Source of the DNA: Faecalicatena_A orotica
Lineage (GTDB): Bacteria; Bacillota; Clostridia; Lachnospirales; Lachnospiraceae
DNA length: 64,000 nt
Strand: one strand, 5' to 3'
Assembly (NCBI RefSeq): GCF_040545875.1
Contig: NZ_JBEPMR010000009.1
Below are positions 53,054 to 61,739 of the stretch, in pieces; position 1 is the first letter of the stretch; each line of letters opens with the position of its first letter. The translations under genes were made by a program, and so were the position numbers. Below the pieces are notes generated by a model, which worked only from the letters and a program-made list of their open reading frames with translations, did not search any database and was not told the origin of the DNA.

Positions 53054-54022
53054 ATGGCGAAAACAATTTATAACGGTGAATATGAAAAAAAAGCAATTAC
53101 AGAACAGTTTCTTGAGAACTTAGAAAATATGCTGGAAAACGATCCGGATGTTGTGTACCTTGATGCTGACCTTATGTTTGCATTCGGTGCGGGACTCTGG
53201 GATTTGGCTGCCAAATATCCGGACCGGGTACTCAGGTGCGGAATTGCCGAAGGAAACATGATCGGCACAGCGGCTGCAATGTCTGTGATGGGACTGAAAC
53301 CGGTCATCCACAGTTTTGCTTCCTTTGTGACGCGCAGGGGGTTCGACCAGATATTTTTATCCGGTGCCTATGCGAAAAAAACGCTCAATATCATCGGCAG
53401 TGAACCGGGATATAAGCAGACATACTGGGGCGGGACACATATGGCATTTGAAGATATCGCGATGATGCGGACGGTTCCGGACTGCCGGATTTTTGATATC
53501 GCTGACGGTGTACAGTTTAACAAGCTTCTGGGCAGGACCATCAATATGAAAGGAATCTCTTATTACAGAACACCGCTTGCGGATAATATAGCTGTCTATG
53601 ATGAAGACGCGGAATTTGAGATTGGAAAGGGCATTGTACTCAGGGAAGGAAAAGATGCTTCCATTATTGCCTGCGGACGGCTGGTGACGATTGCGCTTCA
53701 GGCGGCAGAGCTTCTGGCGGCAGAAGGTATTGATGCTACAGTTGTGGATATGTTTACCGTGAAGCCGCTCGATGAAGAATTAGTATTGAAATGTGCAAAA
53801 GAGACCGGCGCTATCGTAACAGCAGAAAATCATTCTGTGTACGGCGGGCTTGGTTCGGCGGTTGCAGAGTATTTAGGGGAGCACTGTCCGACGGTTGTAG
53901 AACGTATCGGTACGAGAGACGAGTTTGGTGAGGTCGGTTCCGAGGCGTACTTAAGAGAACGATTTGGCTTTACACCTGAGAAGATTGCAGAGCGGGTGAA
54001 AGAAGCGATAAAAAAGAAATAG
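53054..54022 (+). CDS. Transketolase, C-terminal (pyrimidine-binding) subunit
   Basis: A 322-residue protein with the pyrimidine domain (DRVLRCGIAEGNMIGTAAAM, FASFVTRRGFDQIF) and the C-terminal domain (VVDMFTVKPLDEELV, GAIVTAENHSVYGGLGSAVAEY). It pairs with the upstream subunit to transfer two-carbon units between ketoses and aldoses. Split transketolases are common in specialised catabolic clusters, for example the sulfo-transketolase route. Confidence 0.92.
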   Translation: MAKTIYNGEYEKKAITEQFLENLENMLENDPDVVYLDADLMFAFGAGLWDLAAKYPDRVLRCGIAEGNMIGTAAAMSVMGLKPVIHSFASFVTRRGFDQIFLSGAYAKKTLNIIGSEPGYKQTYWGGTHMAFEDIAMMRTVPDCRIFDIADGVQFNKLLGRTINMKGISYYRTPLADNIAVYDEDAEFEIGKGIVLREGKDASIIACGRLVTIALQAAELLAAEGIDATVVDMFTVKPLDEELVLKCAKETGAIVTAENHSVYGGLGSAVAEYLGEHCPTVVERIGTRDEFGEVGSEAYLRERFGFTPEKIAERVKEAIKKK

Positions 54023-54034
54023 AAAGGCGAAAAG

Positions 54035-55513
54035 ATGGAATTACAGCGAAATTATAAATTCTGGTTCTGCCCCGGTTCCGTTGACCTGTATGGGGATGCC
54101 GAGATACAGGTCGTTACGGAACACAGCAGGATCATTGTAGACGAATTGAACCGTTCCGGACTGATACCGTTTGAGATTGTCCTGAAACCGACACTGATAT
54201 CGAATCCGACAATCAGGAAGACTTTTCACGAGGCGAATGAGGATGAAGAGTGTGCAGGCATTATCGCGTGGATGCATATGTTTTCACCGGCGAAATCATG
54301 GATTTTAGGACTGAAAGAATTGAGAAAACCGCTTTTACATCTGCACACGCAGTTTAATGAGGAAATCCCTTATGATACGCTGGACATGGATTTTATCAAT
54401 ATCAACCAGTCCGCCCACGGCGACAGGGAATTTGCCTACATGCTTGCAAGGATGGGGCTGGAACATAAGATCGTGGCAGGGCACTGGAGTGCGGAATCTG
54501 TACAGAAAAAGATAGGCGGCTGGATGCGCACGGCAGCGGGGATTATCGAGAGCAGCCATCTCAGAGTACTCAGGCTTTCGGATAACATGAGAAATGTGGC
54601 AGATACAGAAGGCGACAAAGTGGATGCGCAGATACGGTTCGGATGGGAGGTAGACACTTATCCGGTCAACGAGGCTGCCGAAGCTGTAAGCGCGGTATCC
54701 CAGTCCGATGTGAATGCACTCACGGATGAGTATTATAAAACATATGGCATCATATTAGATAGAAGGGATCCTTCAGAATTCCGCCGCCATGTGGAGGTGC
54801 AGGCACAGATAGAGCTTGGAATTGAACGGTTTATGAAGGAGAAGGACTATCAGGCAGTCGTAACCCACTTTGGGGATTTAGGCAGCTTAAAACAGCTGCC
54901 GGGTCTGGCTATGCAGAGGCTGATGGCAAAAGGCTATGGATTTGCAGCTGAGGGGGACTGGAAGACTGCGGCGCTCCTTAGGCTCGTCAAGCTGATGACG
55001 GCGGGGATGGCAGATGCAAAAGGAACATCCTTCATGGAGGACTATACATATAATCTTGTCCCGGGCAGACAGGGGATTCTGGAGACACATATGCTGGAAA
55101 TTTGTCCCTCCATCGCGGATGGCCCGGTCAGTATCCGGGTAAACCCACTCGTGCTCGGTGCACGGGAAGATCCGGCGAGGCTGGTGTTTACCGCAAAAGA
55201 AGGAGACGCCATTGCAGCCTCACTGATTGATATGGGAGATAATTTCAGGCTGGTCATTAATGATGTTACCTGCAAAAAAACAGAAAAACCTATGCCTAAC
55301 CTCCCGGTAGCAACCGCGTTCTGGACTCCGAAACCGGATTTTGAGACCGGGCTGGAGGCATGGCTCATGACCGGAGGGGCACATCATACAGTCATGACAT
55401 ACGATCTCACGGCTGACCAGCTTGGCGGCTGGGGGGAGGCAATGGGGATTGAAACGATCTATATAGATGAACATACGACGATCCGTGACCTGAAAAAAGA
55501 ACTGAGAAGATAA
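54035..55513 (+). CDS. araA: L-arabinose isomerase family protein
   Basis: A 492-residue protein close to the usual AraA length (about 500). Metal ligands are preserved: Glu in GTSFMEDYTYNL, Glu and His in ILETHMLEICPSIA, and His in MTGGAHHTVMTYDL. The N-terminal Rossmann-like region (FWFCPGSVDLYGDAEI) is typical. It interconverts an aldose and a ketose; L-arabinose to L-ribulose is the family activity, but the substrate here is inferred. No araB or araD is nearby. Confidence 0.88.
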   Translation: MELQRNYKFWFCPGSVDLYGDAEIQVVTEHSRIIVDELNRSGLIPFEIVLKPTLISNPTIRKTFHEANEDEECAGIIAWMHMFSPAKSWILGLKELRKPLLHLHTQFNEEIPYDTLDMDFININQSAHGDREFAYMLARMGLEHKIVAGHWSAESVQKKIGGWMRTAAGIIESSHLRVLRLSDNMRNVADTEGDKVDAQIRFGWEVDTYPVNEAAEAVSAVSQSDVNALTDEYYKTYGIILDRRDPSEFRRHVEVQAQIELGIERFMKEKDYQAVVTHFGDLGSLKQLPGLAMQRLMAKGYGFAAEGDWKTAALLRLVKLMTAGMADAKGTSFMEDYTYNLVPGRQGILETHMLEICPSIADGPVSIRVNPLVLGAREDPARLVFTAKEGDAIAASLIDMGDNFRLVINDVTCKKTEKPMPNLPVATAFWTPKPDFETGLEAWLMTGGAHHTVMTYDLTADQLGGWGEAMGIETIYIDEHTTIRDLKKELRR

Positions 55514-55550
55514 TCTATGATATCTGAAATTTTAAGAGAGGCGAAATACA

Positions 55551-56426
55551 ATGAATAAAATAGGAATTCACTTCGGATACTTTAATACAGACTGGAACAC
55601 TGACTTTATCAGGCAGATCGGGCAGATTAAGCGGATCGGGCTGGATATACTGGAAGTTGCCCCCGCGCCTCTGCTTGCACTGACGAAGAAGGAACGGGAT
55701 GCGATCGCAGAAACGGCAAAGGAAAACGGCATTACACTCACATTTTCGGTGGGACTTGGGGCAGACCAGGATCTGGCAAGTGAAGATGAAAATGTCAGGA
55801 ACAGAGGGATTCAGTTTACCCTGGATACATTTAAAATTATGAGTGAAATGGGTGCCAACATGTATTCCGGTGTAGATATCGGGGCATGGAACCAGCCTTT
55901 TACTACGGGTGTTGTTGATAAAAGCGCTGTAATCCAACGCAGTGTGAACTCTGTAAAAGAGATCATGAAGGCGGCCGGGGCGCTTGGAATTACATTTGCA
56001 GTGGAAGTCGTAAACCGCTACGAGTCTTCACTGGTAAATACGGCGAAAGAGGCAATGGCATATGTGGACATGGTGGATAGTCCCAACTGCAAGATCCTGC
56101 TTGACACCTACCACATGAATATAGAAGAAGACAGTTTCGCAGACGCAATCAGGCTCGTCGGCGGCAGGCTCGGCCATTTCCATGTGGGAGAGTCCAACCG
56201 CAGGCCTCCGGCAAGAAACGGCAGAATGCCGTGGGATGAGATCACCGGTGCACTGAAAGAGATTCATTATCAGGGAGCGGTAGTCATGGAGCCTTTTATT
56301 AAAATGGGTGGTGAAGTGGGCCGCGACATCAAAGTGTGGAGGGACATCAGCCAGGATGCATCCCCGGAGGAAATGGAACAGCTTGTAAAAAATGCGGCTG
56401 CCATGCTTAGGGAAAAACTGGGTTAA
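55551..56426 (+). CDS. Ketose 3-epimerase (D-allulose/D-tagatose 3-epimerase family)
   Basis: A 291-residue TIM-barrel isomerase with the metal ligands of the family: Glu in FAVEVVNRYESSLVNTA, Asp in KILLDTYHMNIEED, His in GHFHVGESNRRPP and Glu in VVMEPFI. These enzymes epimerise C3 of free ketoses. Placed after an AraA-type isomerase, it could convert L-ribulose to L-xylulose or act on another ketose. Last gene of the catabolic unit. Confidence 0.88.
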   Translation: MNKIGIHFGYFNTDWNTDFIRQIGQIKRIGLDILEVAPAPLLALTKKERDAIAETAKENGITLTFSVGLGADQDLASEDENVRNRGIQFTLDTFKIMSEMGANMYSGVDIGAWNQPFTTGVVDKSAVIQRSVNSVKEIMKAAGALGITFAVEVVNRYESSLVNTAKEAMAYVDMVDSPNCKILLDTYHMNIEEDSFADAIRLVGGRLGHFHVGESNRRPPARNGRMPWDEITGALKEIHYQGAVVMEPFIKMGGEVGRDIKVWRDISQDASPEEMEQLVKNAAAMLREKLG

Positions 56427-56729
56427 TTATCATGACCTGAGTGGAAAGTGTTCTGCAATAAGTAAATGGATGTAACTGTTCATGAATCTGAGCAGTTATA
56501 AACGGAGTATAAAATGCCCTGTGGATGACACGGGGCATTATGTAATTACAAAAATTGGGTATAATAAAACCGGAAACAGATGCATTATAAATAGATATCA
56601 TAAATTTTTAGGCAGACCATACAAAAATTATGCACAATTTCTAAAGAAAAAGTCAATATTTCATTGTAGACTATCAACAAGATGTATGATATCCTAAAAT
56701 TGTGTACGTAGAAAGGCGGTGACTAATAT
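56427..56729 (+). other. Intergenic gap with hairpin, before the V-ATPase operon
   Basis: No convincing gene. AATGCCCTGTG at 56513-56523 and CACGGGGCATT at 56529-56539 form an 11-bp stem with loop GATGA, a probable terminator of the catabolic unit although the T-tract is weak. A promoter for the V-ATPase operon should lie in 56640-56700, where TTGTAG and TATGAT occur with a short 15-base spacer; this prediction is weak. Confidence 0.5.
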
Positions 56730-57038
56730 ATGGTAGAAGAAACCATTCAGGTGATTAGAGAGACAGAGGCTAAGGCCGAGGCGATTGTAAAAGATGCCGA
56801 AGTACAGTGTAAAGGAATACTGGAAGAGGCGTCCAAGCAGGCTGAAGATCTGAAAGCCGGACAGATTCTGGAGGTTCGTAAGAAAGCAGATGCCATAATG
56901 GAGAATGCGAAAGAACAAGGTGCACAAGCTCAAGAGAATGCAATGTCTGATGTTGAGAAAGAGATCAGGACATTAAAAGAAACTGCAGCATCCAGGGAAG
57001 ATGAGGCAGTAAGTCTCGTGATATCACAACTGGTTTAG
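56730..57038 (+). CDS. V-type ATPase subunit G/H (stalk protein)
   Basis: A 102-residue Ala/Glu/Lys-rich coiled-coil protein (ETEAKAEAIVKDAEVQCKGI), matching the AhaH/NtpF-type small stalk subunit that pairs with subunit E to form the peripheral stalk. It is the first gene of the V-ATPase operon; AAAGGCGGTGAC precedes the ATG. The sequence is low in conserved motifs, so assignment relies partly on position. Confidence 0.8.
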   Translation: MVEETIQVIRETEAKAEAIVKDAEVQCKGILEEASKQAEDLKAGQILEVRKKADAIMENAKEQGAQAQENAMSDVEKEIRTLKETAASREDEAVSLVISQLV

Positions 57039-57124
57039 ACCTGAGCCGGTACCGGCATCTTTGCTTAAGGATGGCGTGTTGAGCGGCCGGCAGGAGAAAA
57101 GCGGGATAAAGGAGGGATAGTATT

Positions 57125-59143
57125 ATGGCAGTATTGCAGATGCAACGAATGAGTATCTGCGCATTGAAGAAAGACCGAAAGGCCATTCTTGAGAAACTAC
57201 AGAGTATGGGCGTTATGGAGATCAACCATGTGCTCGAGGAAGACGAACACTTCCGCCGGATGGATACAGGGAATGCCAGGATGAGTTTTGACAAGGCAGC
57301 CGCATCGGCTGACCAGGCACTGGACATCCTGCAGCAGTATGCACCGGTGAAGCAGTCTATGCTGTCATCGCTGGCGGGGAAAGACCTTGTCGACCAGAAA
57401 AAGTACCAGTCCATTATCGAGGATAAGGACGAGCTTTTGAAGAGGGCAAAGAGAATTCAGGCGCTGGACAAGGAAAAGGCAGAACAGCATGCCAACATCC
57501 TGAAGATTGAGAACAGCATTGAAAGTCTGATGCCCTGGCTGAAACTGGATGTACCCATGAATTTTCCGGGGACAGAGCACATCGTTATGATTCCGGGAAC
57601 CATGCCCGGCATGCTGACGCTGGAGAATGTATACGCCATGCTGGCGGCACAGGCTCCGGAACTTGAGGCAGATTTCCATATCATCTCGGCGGAACAGGAT
57701 ACCACCTATCTGACGGTATTCTGCTTAAGGAATGATGCACAGCAGCTTGAAGAGGCGCTGCGCAGCATAGGTTTTGCAAAGCCGTCCCAGATGATTGGCG
57801 AGATTCCGGCAAAGGCAAAAGAGGAGATGGAAGCGGAGATTTCTGAAATTAAGGGAAGAATCGCTGAAATCGAGAAAGAAGTATCTGACCTTGCGGCGAA
57901 CCGTGAGGGACTGAAACTGCTGGCAGATTATTTCCGTGTCCGTGCAGATAAGTATGAAGTACTGGGGCAGCTGCCGCAGTCGGAGCGTACTTTCCTGATC
58001 AGCGGATATGTACCTGCAAAAGCGGTTCCAAAGGTACAGAAGGCTCTGGCAGACAAATATGACTGTGTTGTGGATGTGGAAGAACTTAAGGAAGATGAGG
58101 AAGCACCTGTGCTTCTGAAGAATAATAAGTTCTCATCCAGCGCCGAGGGAATCCTCGAGGCGTTCGGGCTCCCCGGAAAAGGAGAAATGGACCCGACAGC
58201 GATCATGTCATTTTTCTACGTTTTTCTGTTTGGTTTAATGCTTTCAGATGCGGCATACGGAGCAATTGTTGCTATCGCATGCGGAGTCCTGATATTGAAG
58301 TTCCCGAGAATGGGAAAGGGCATGAAGACATCGATTCAGTTATTCTTCTGGTGCGGCCTTTCCACTCTGTTCTGGGGAGTCATGTTCGGGGGATATTTTG
58401 GAGATGTGATTAATGTAGTGTCAAGGACATTCTTCGGACACGAGGTCAGAATCCCGGCCGTATGGTTTGTTCCGCTGGATGAGCCTATGAGACTGCTGAT
58501 ATATTCCATGCTGTTTGGTGTGATCCATCTGTTTGTAGGACTGGGCATCAAAGGTTACATGTGCATAAGGGACAAAAGATACATGGATTTCTTCTGTGAC
58601 GTAGTCCTTTGGTTCATGCTTCTGATCGGACTTCTGATCATGCTTGTCCCGAGTGAACTGTTTGCGTCTATCGCACAGATGTCAATCACATTCCCGCCGG
58701 TGGCTGTTACACTTGGTAAAGTACTGGCAATCGCAGGTGCCGCCGGCATCCTTCTGATGTCAGGAAGGGCAAAGAAGAATATCGGGCTTCGGCTCGCGCT
58801 TGGAGCGTACGATCTGTATAACGTCAGCGGATGGCTCAGCGATGTACTTTCATATTCAAGACTTCTCGCCCTGGGACTGGCGACAGGCGTTATCGCTTCC
58901 GTTGTCAACCAGATGGGAAGTATGGCCGGTAAGAGCGTATTTGGTGTGATTGTCTTCATATTTGCCTTCATAGTAGGCCATACGTTCAATATAGCGATTA
59001 ATCTTTTGGGTGCATATGTGCACACAAACCGTCTGCAGTTTGTAGAGTTCTTCGGAAAGTTCTACGAAGGCGGCGGACGCGCATTCAACCCGTTTAAAGA
59101 AAATACAAAATATGCAGATATTAAGGAGGAAACAAATTTATGA
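57125..59143 (+). CDS. ntpI: V-type ATPase subunit I (a-subunit homologue)
   Basis: A 672-residue membrane subunit. The N-terminal 350 residues are cytoplasmic with coiled coils (EEMEAEISEIKGRIAEIEKE). The C-terminal half has seven or eight predicted helices, beginning MSFFYVFLFGLMLSDAAYGA and including SDVLSYSRLLALGLATGVIA, whose Arg is the key ion-translocation residue in the family. Overlaps ntpK by 4 bases (ATGA). Together with subunit K it forms the ion channel. Confidence 0.93.
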   Translation: MAVLQMQRMSICALKKDRKAILEKLQSMGVMEINHVLEEDEHFRRMDTGNARMSFDKAAASADQALDILQQYAPVKQSMLSSLAGKDLVDQKKYQSIIEDKDELLKRAKRIQALDKEKAEQHANILKIENSIESLMPWLKLDVPMNFPGTEHIVMIPGTMPGMLTLENVYAMLAAQAPELEADFHIISAEQDTTYLTVFCLRNDAQQLEEALRSIGFAKPSQMIGEIPAKAKEEMEAEISEIKGRIAEIEKEVSDLAANREGLKLLADYFRVRADKYEVLGQLPQSERTFLISGYVPAKAVPKVQKALADKYDCVVDVEELKEDEEAPVLLKNNKFSSSAEGILEAFGLPGKGEMDPTAIMSFFYVFLFGLMLSDAAYGAIVAIACGVLILKFPRMGKGMKTSIQLFFWCGLSTLFWGVMFGGYFGDVINVVSRTFFGHEVRIPAVWFVPLDEPMRLLIYSMLFGVIHLFVGLGIKGYMCIRDKRYMDFFCDVVLWFMLLIGLLIMLVPSELFASIAQMSITFPPVAVTLGKVLAIAGAAGILLMSGRAKKNIGLRLALGAYDLYNVSGWLSDVLSYSRLLALGLATGVIASVVNQMGSMAGKSVFGVIVFIFAFIVGHTFNIAINLLGAYVHTNRLQFVEFFGKFYEGGGRAFNPFKENTKYADIKEETNL

Positions 59144-59616
59144 GTCAGTTAGGTATTGTTTATGCGCTTCTCGGCGCAGCGGTTGCGGTATTGCTTGCAG
59201 GAGCAGGTTCAGCACTCGGAGTTGGTATTGCAGGTCAGGCTGCATCAGGTGTTATGTCAGAGGATCCAAGTAAGTTTGCTAAAGTATTGATTATGCAGCT
59301 GCTTCCGGGTACTCAGGGTCTTTATGGATTGATCATCGGATTCGTTACACTGTCCAAGATCGGCCTTCTCGGAGGAGGAGTTGTGGATATTTCTGTACAG
59401 ACAGGTCTTATGATCCTGGCAGCATGCCTCCCAATCGGTATTGTTGGCCTGATTTCTGGAAAGTCACAGGGCAAGACTTCTGCAGCAGCAATCGGAATCA
59501 TCGCTAAGAAGCCGGACCAGTTCGGTAAAGCAATGCTTTTCCCTGCAATGGTTGAGACATATGCGATTCTGGCACTTCTTATCTCATTCCTCGCAGTTTC
59601 AGCTATTCCGGTTTAA
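59140..59616 (+). CDS. ntpK: V-type ATPase subunit K (proteolipid), sodium-type
   Basis: A 158-residue four-helix proteolipid with two hairpins; only the second keeps the ion-binding carboxylate. Glu139 lies in FPAMVETYAIL. Leu55, Thr58 and Gln59 in QLLPGTQGLYG and Gln110 in GKSQGK correspond to the Na+ ligands L61, T64, Q65, Q110 and E139 known from Enterococcus hirae NtpK. This strongly suggests a Na+-coupled rotor ring. Length matches the E. hirae protein. Confidence 0.93.
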   Translation: MSQLGIVYALLGAAVAVLLAGAGSALGVGIAGQAASGVMSEDPSKFAKVLIMQLLPGTQGLYGLIIGFVTLSKIGLLGGGVVDISVQTGLMILAACLPIGIVGLISGKSQGKTSAAAIGIIAKKPDQFGKAMLFPAMVETYAILALLISFLAVSAIPV

Positions 59617-59702
59617 TTATCGGATAGATCAGGCAGCAGGATAACGATGGCCGGAGGTATCTGTGGCCACGTAGTATAAAGAATGAAAGGGAGAGCTTAT
59701 AA

Positions 59703-60293
59703 ATGAGTGGATTAGACAATATGAAAAGTCAGATCCTGGATGAGGCGGCCCACTCAGCGGAAGTGAATATTGCGCAGGCTAAGGCAAAGGCAGAAGAGAT
59801 ATTAGATGCTGCCAGAGCAGAGGCGGCAGCGCAGGTTGAGAAAATCTCCGATAAGGCGGAAAGAGATGCCGTTAATTATGCACAGAGAGTTGCGTCTTCC
59901 TGTGAGATGCAGCGTAAACAGATGCTCCTGCGGGCAAAGCAGGATGTCATTGCGAATGTGCTGAACAAGGCATATAACAGAATTCTGGCTCTGGATGCAG
60001 AGGCATATTTTGATATGATCCGCAGGATGCTGGATGAGTTTGTACTGGGAGAGTCCGGCGTGATTTATTTTTCAGCCCGTGACTTAGGCCGTATGCCGGC
60101 AGGATTCGAGGCTGAGATTCAGGGCGCTGCAGCGAAAAAAGGCGGTGCTTTGAGCCTTGCGAAGGAGTCAAAGGAGATGGAAGGCGGTTTTATCCTGGTT
60201 TATGGCGGGATTGAAGAAAACTGTACGATAAAGGCATTGTTTGATGCCAAACGAGATGAGTTATCCGATAAGGTGCATGGATTATTATTTTGA
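59703..60293 (+). CDS. ntpE: V-type ATPase subunit E
   Basis: A 196-residue stalk subunit with an N-terminal Ala/Glu/Lys coiled coil (NIAQAKAKAEEILDAARAEA) and a globular C-terminal part (MEGGFILVYGGIEENCTIKA, then LFDAKRDELSDKV), the typical subunit E signature. Followed by two REP-like hairpins before subunit C. Confidence 0.92.
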   Translation: MSGLDNMKSQILDEAAHSAEVNIAQAKAKAEEILDAARAEAAAQVEKISDKAERDAVNYAQRVASSCEMQRKQMLLRAKQDVIANVLNKAYNRILALDAEAYFDMIRRMLDEFVLGESGVIYFSARDLGRMPAGFEAEIQGAAAKKGGALSLAKESKEMEGGFILVYGGIEENCTIKALFDAKRDELSDKVHGLLF

Positions 60294-60301
60294 GGAAGGA
60301 A

Positions 60302-60393
60302 ACATCCGTGTCGCTAAGGTTCGAAAGAACCGAACCTAAGCCGACAGGATGTACTTTACAACATAAGGTTCGATAGGACCGAACCTAAGTTGT
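60302..60393. repeat. Tandem pair of REP-like hairpins (family 3) between ntpE and ntpC
   Basis: Unit 1 (60302-60352): ACATCC-TGTCG-TAAGGTTCG arms around AAAGAAC, about 20 paired bases. Unit 2 (60358-60393): ACAACaTAAGGTTCG and CGAACCTAAGTTGT around ATAGGAC. Both share the core AAGGTTCG-n7-CGAACCTAAG. There is no T-tract, so read-through into ntpC is expected. ntpC begins 22 bases after unit 2. Confidence 0.85.
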
Positions 60394-60414
60394 CAAAGCA
60401 AGGAGGTTTATATT

Positions 60415-61386
60415 TTGAATGATTTAGAATATACTTACGCGGTTGCGCGTATACGTGCTTTGGAGACCTCTTTGATTTCCAGTACCGATATCGAGAGGCT
60501 GATGGCCTGCCAGGATGAAGAGCAGTGTCTTCAGTTCTTAAGCGAGAAGGGCTGGGGAGACGGGACAGGGTCTATGGACGCTTCTGCCATGCTCACCAGG
60601 GAAGAGGAGAAGACATGGGAAGTCATTGACGATGTCGCTCCCGACTTGTCCGTGTTTGATGTGCTTTCTTATCCGAAACTTTACCACAATCTGAAAGCAG
60701 CAATCAAGGAAGTGTGTACGGAGATGGAGAATAAGAATATTTTCTATGATGACTGTGCCATTCCGGGGAAAGAGATGCTGCAGATCGTGCAGAATAAGGA
60801 ATTTAGCCGTTTGCCCGGGAGAATGGGCGAGACGGCACAGGAAGCTTATGAGACACTGCTTCATACAAGGGACGGGCAGCTCTGCGATGTGATCGTGGAC
60901 CGGGCGGCCCTGGAATCCATCTATGAGGCAGGGCAGAAGGCAGAGGACGAGATCATCAGGAATTATGCCGAGTCTACAGTGGCAATTGCTGATATCAAGA
61001 TTGCGGTACGCTCCCAGAAGACTGCAAAGTCACTGGATTTCATGAAGCGTGCTATGGCGCCCTGCCAGAGCATTAATGTGGACCAGCTTGCAAAAGCGGC
61101 GGCAGGGGGGATGGATGCAATCCGTGAATACCTGCTTGGAACGACCTATGCAGAAGGTGCACAGGCGCTGGAGGATTCTCCGTCCGCATTCGAACGCTGG
61201 TGTGATAACCGCATGATGGAAACGATCAGGCCGCAGAAATACAACTCGTTTTCTGTAGGTCCTCTGGTAGCATATGTGCTTGCCAGAGAAAATGAAATAA
61301 AGACAGTTCGGATTATCCTGACCGGAAAACAGAATGATTTTCCGGATGAAGCGATCCGGGAAAGGATAAGGGAGATGTATGTATAA
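60415..61386 (+). CDS. ntpC: V-type ATPase subunit C
   Basis: A 323-residue subunit that docks the rotor onto the proteolipid ring. Family patterns include YTYAVARIRALETSLISSTD and NSFSVGPLVAYVLARENEIK, then TVRIILTGK. The start is a TTG at 60415 with AGGAGG eight bases upstream; the next in-frame codon is AAT, so TTG is required. It overlaps subunit F by 8 bases. Confidence 0.92.
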   Translation: MNDLEYTYAVARIRALETSLISSTDIERLMACQDEEQCLQFLSEKGWGDGTGSMDASAMLTREEEKTWEVIDDVAPDLSVFDVLSYPKLYHNLKAAIKEVCTEMENKNIFYDDCAIPGKEMLQIVQNKEFSRLPGRMGETAQEAYETLLHTRDGQLCDVIVDRAALESIYEAGQKAEDEIIRNYAESTVAIADIKIAVRSQKTAKSLDFMKRAMAPCQSINVDQLAKAAAGGMDAIREYLLGTTYAEGAQALEDSPSAFERWCDNRMMETIRPQKYNSFSVGPLVAYVLARENEIKTVRIILTGKQNDFPDEAIRERIREMYV

Positions 61387-61699
61387 AATAGCAGTGCTTG
61401 GCGATTATGACAGCATATATGGTTTTGCGACACTGGGTTTAAGCATCTGCCCTGTCCAGAGCCGTGAGGAAGCGAAGGATAAGTTGAAACAGCTTGCTGA
61501 AGGAAAGTATGGGGTTATCTATATTACGGAAGCAATTGCTGCACAGCTGACCGATGTAATAGAAATGTATAAAGAACGCACTCTGCCGGCGATTATCCAG
61601 ATACCCGGAGTATCCGGCAATACCGGGGCGGGAGTGGAAGGCGTGAAAAAGACCGTGGAACAGGCGGTCGGATCAGATATCCTGTTTTCACAGGAATGA
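61379..61699 (+). CDS. ntpG: V-type ATPase subunit F
   Basis: A 106-residue Rossmann-like subunit of the central stalk: YKIAVLGDYDSIYGFATLGL, KYGVIYITEAIAAQLTDVIE and PAIIQIPGVSGNTGAGVEGV are the family signatures. Named NtpG in the E. hirae nomenclature. Starts in the last codons of subunit C. Confidence 0.92.
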   Translation: MYKIAVLGDYDSIYGFATLGLSICPVQSREEAKDKLKQLAEGKYGVIYITEAIAAQLTDVIEMYKERTLPAIIQIPGVSGNTGAGVEGVKKTVEQAVGSDILFSQE

Positions 61700-61739
61700 T
61701 CAAACTTAAGCAGCACAAGAAGGAGGTAAATTCGTCGAA

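Noticed and set aside
56482..56697. 71-codon frame before the V-ATPase operon
   Set aside because: It crosses the 56513-56539 hairpin, has no good ribosome-binding site and no protein-like pattern.
60302..60393. Short CRISPR-like array
   Set aside because: Only two units, each a hairpin, with no spacers of constant length and no cas genes.
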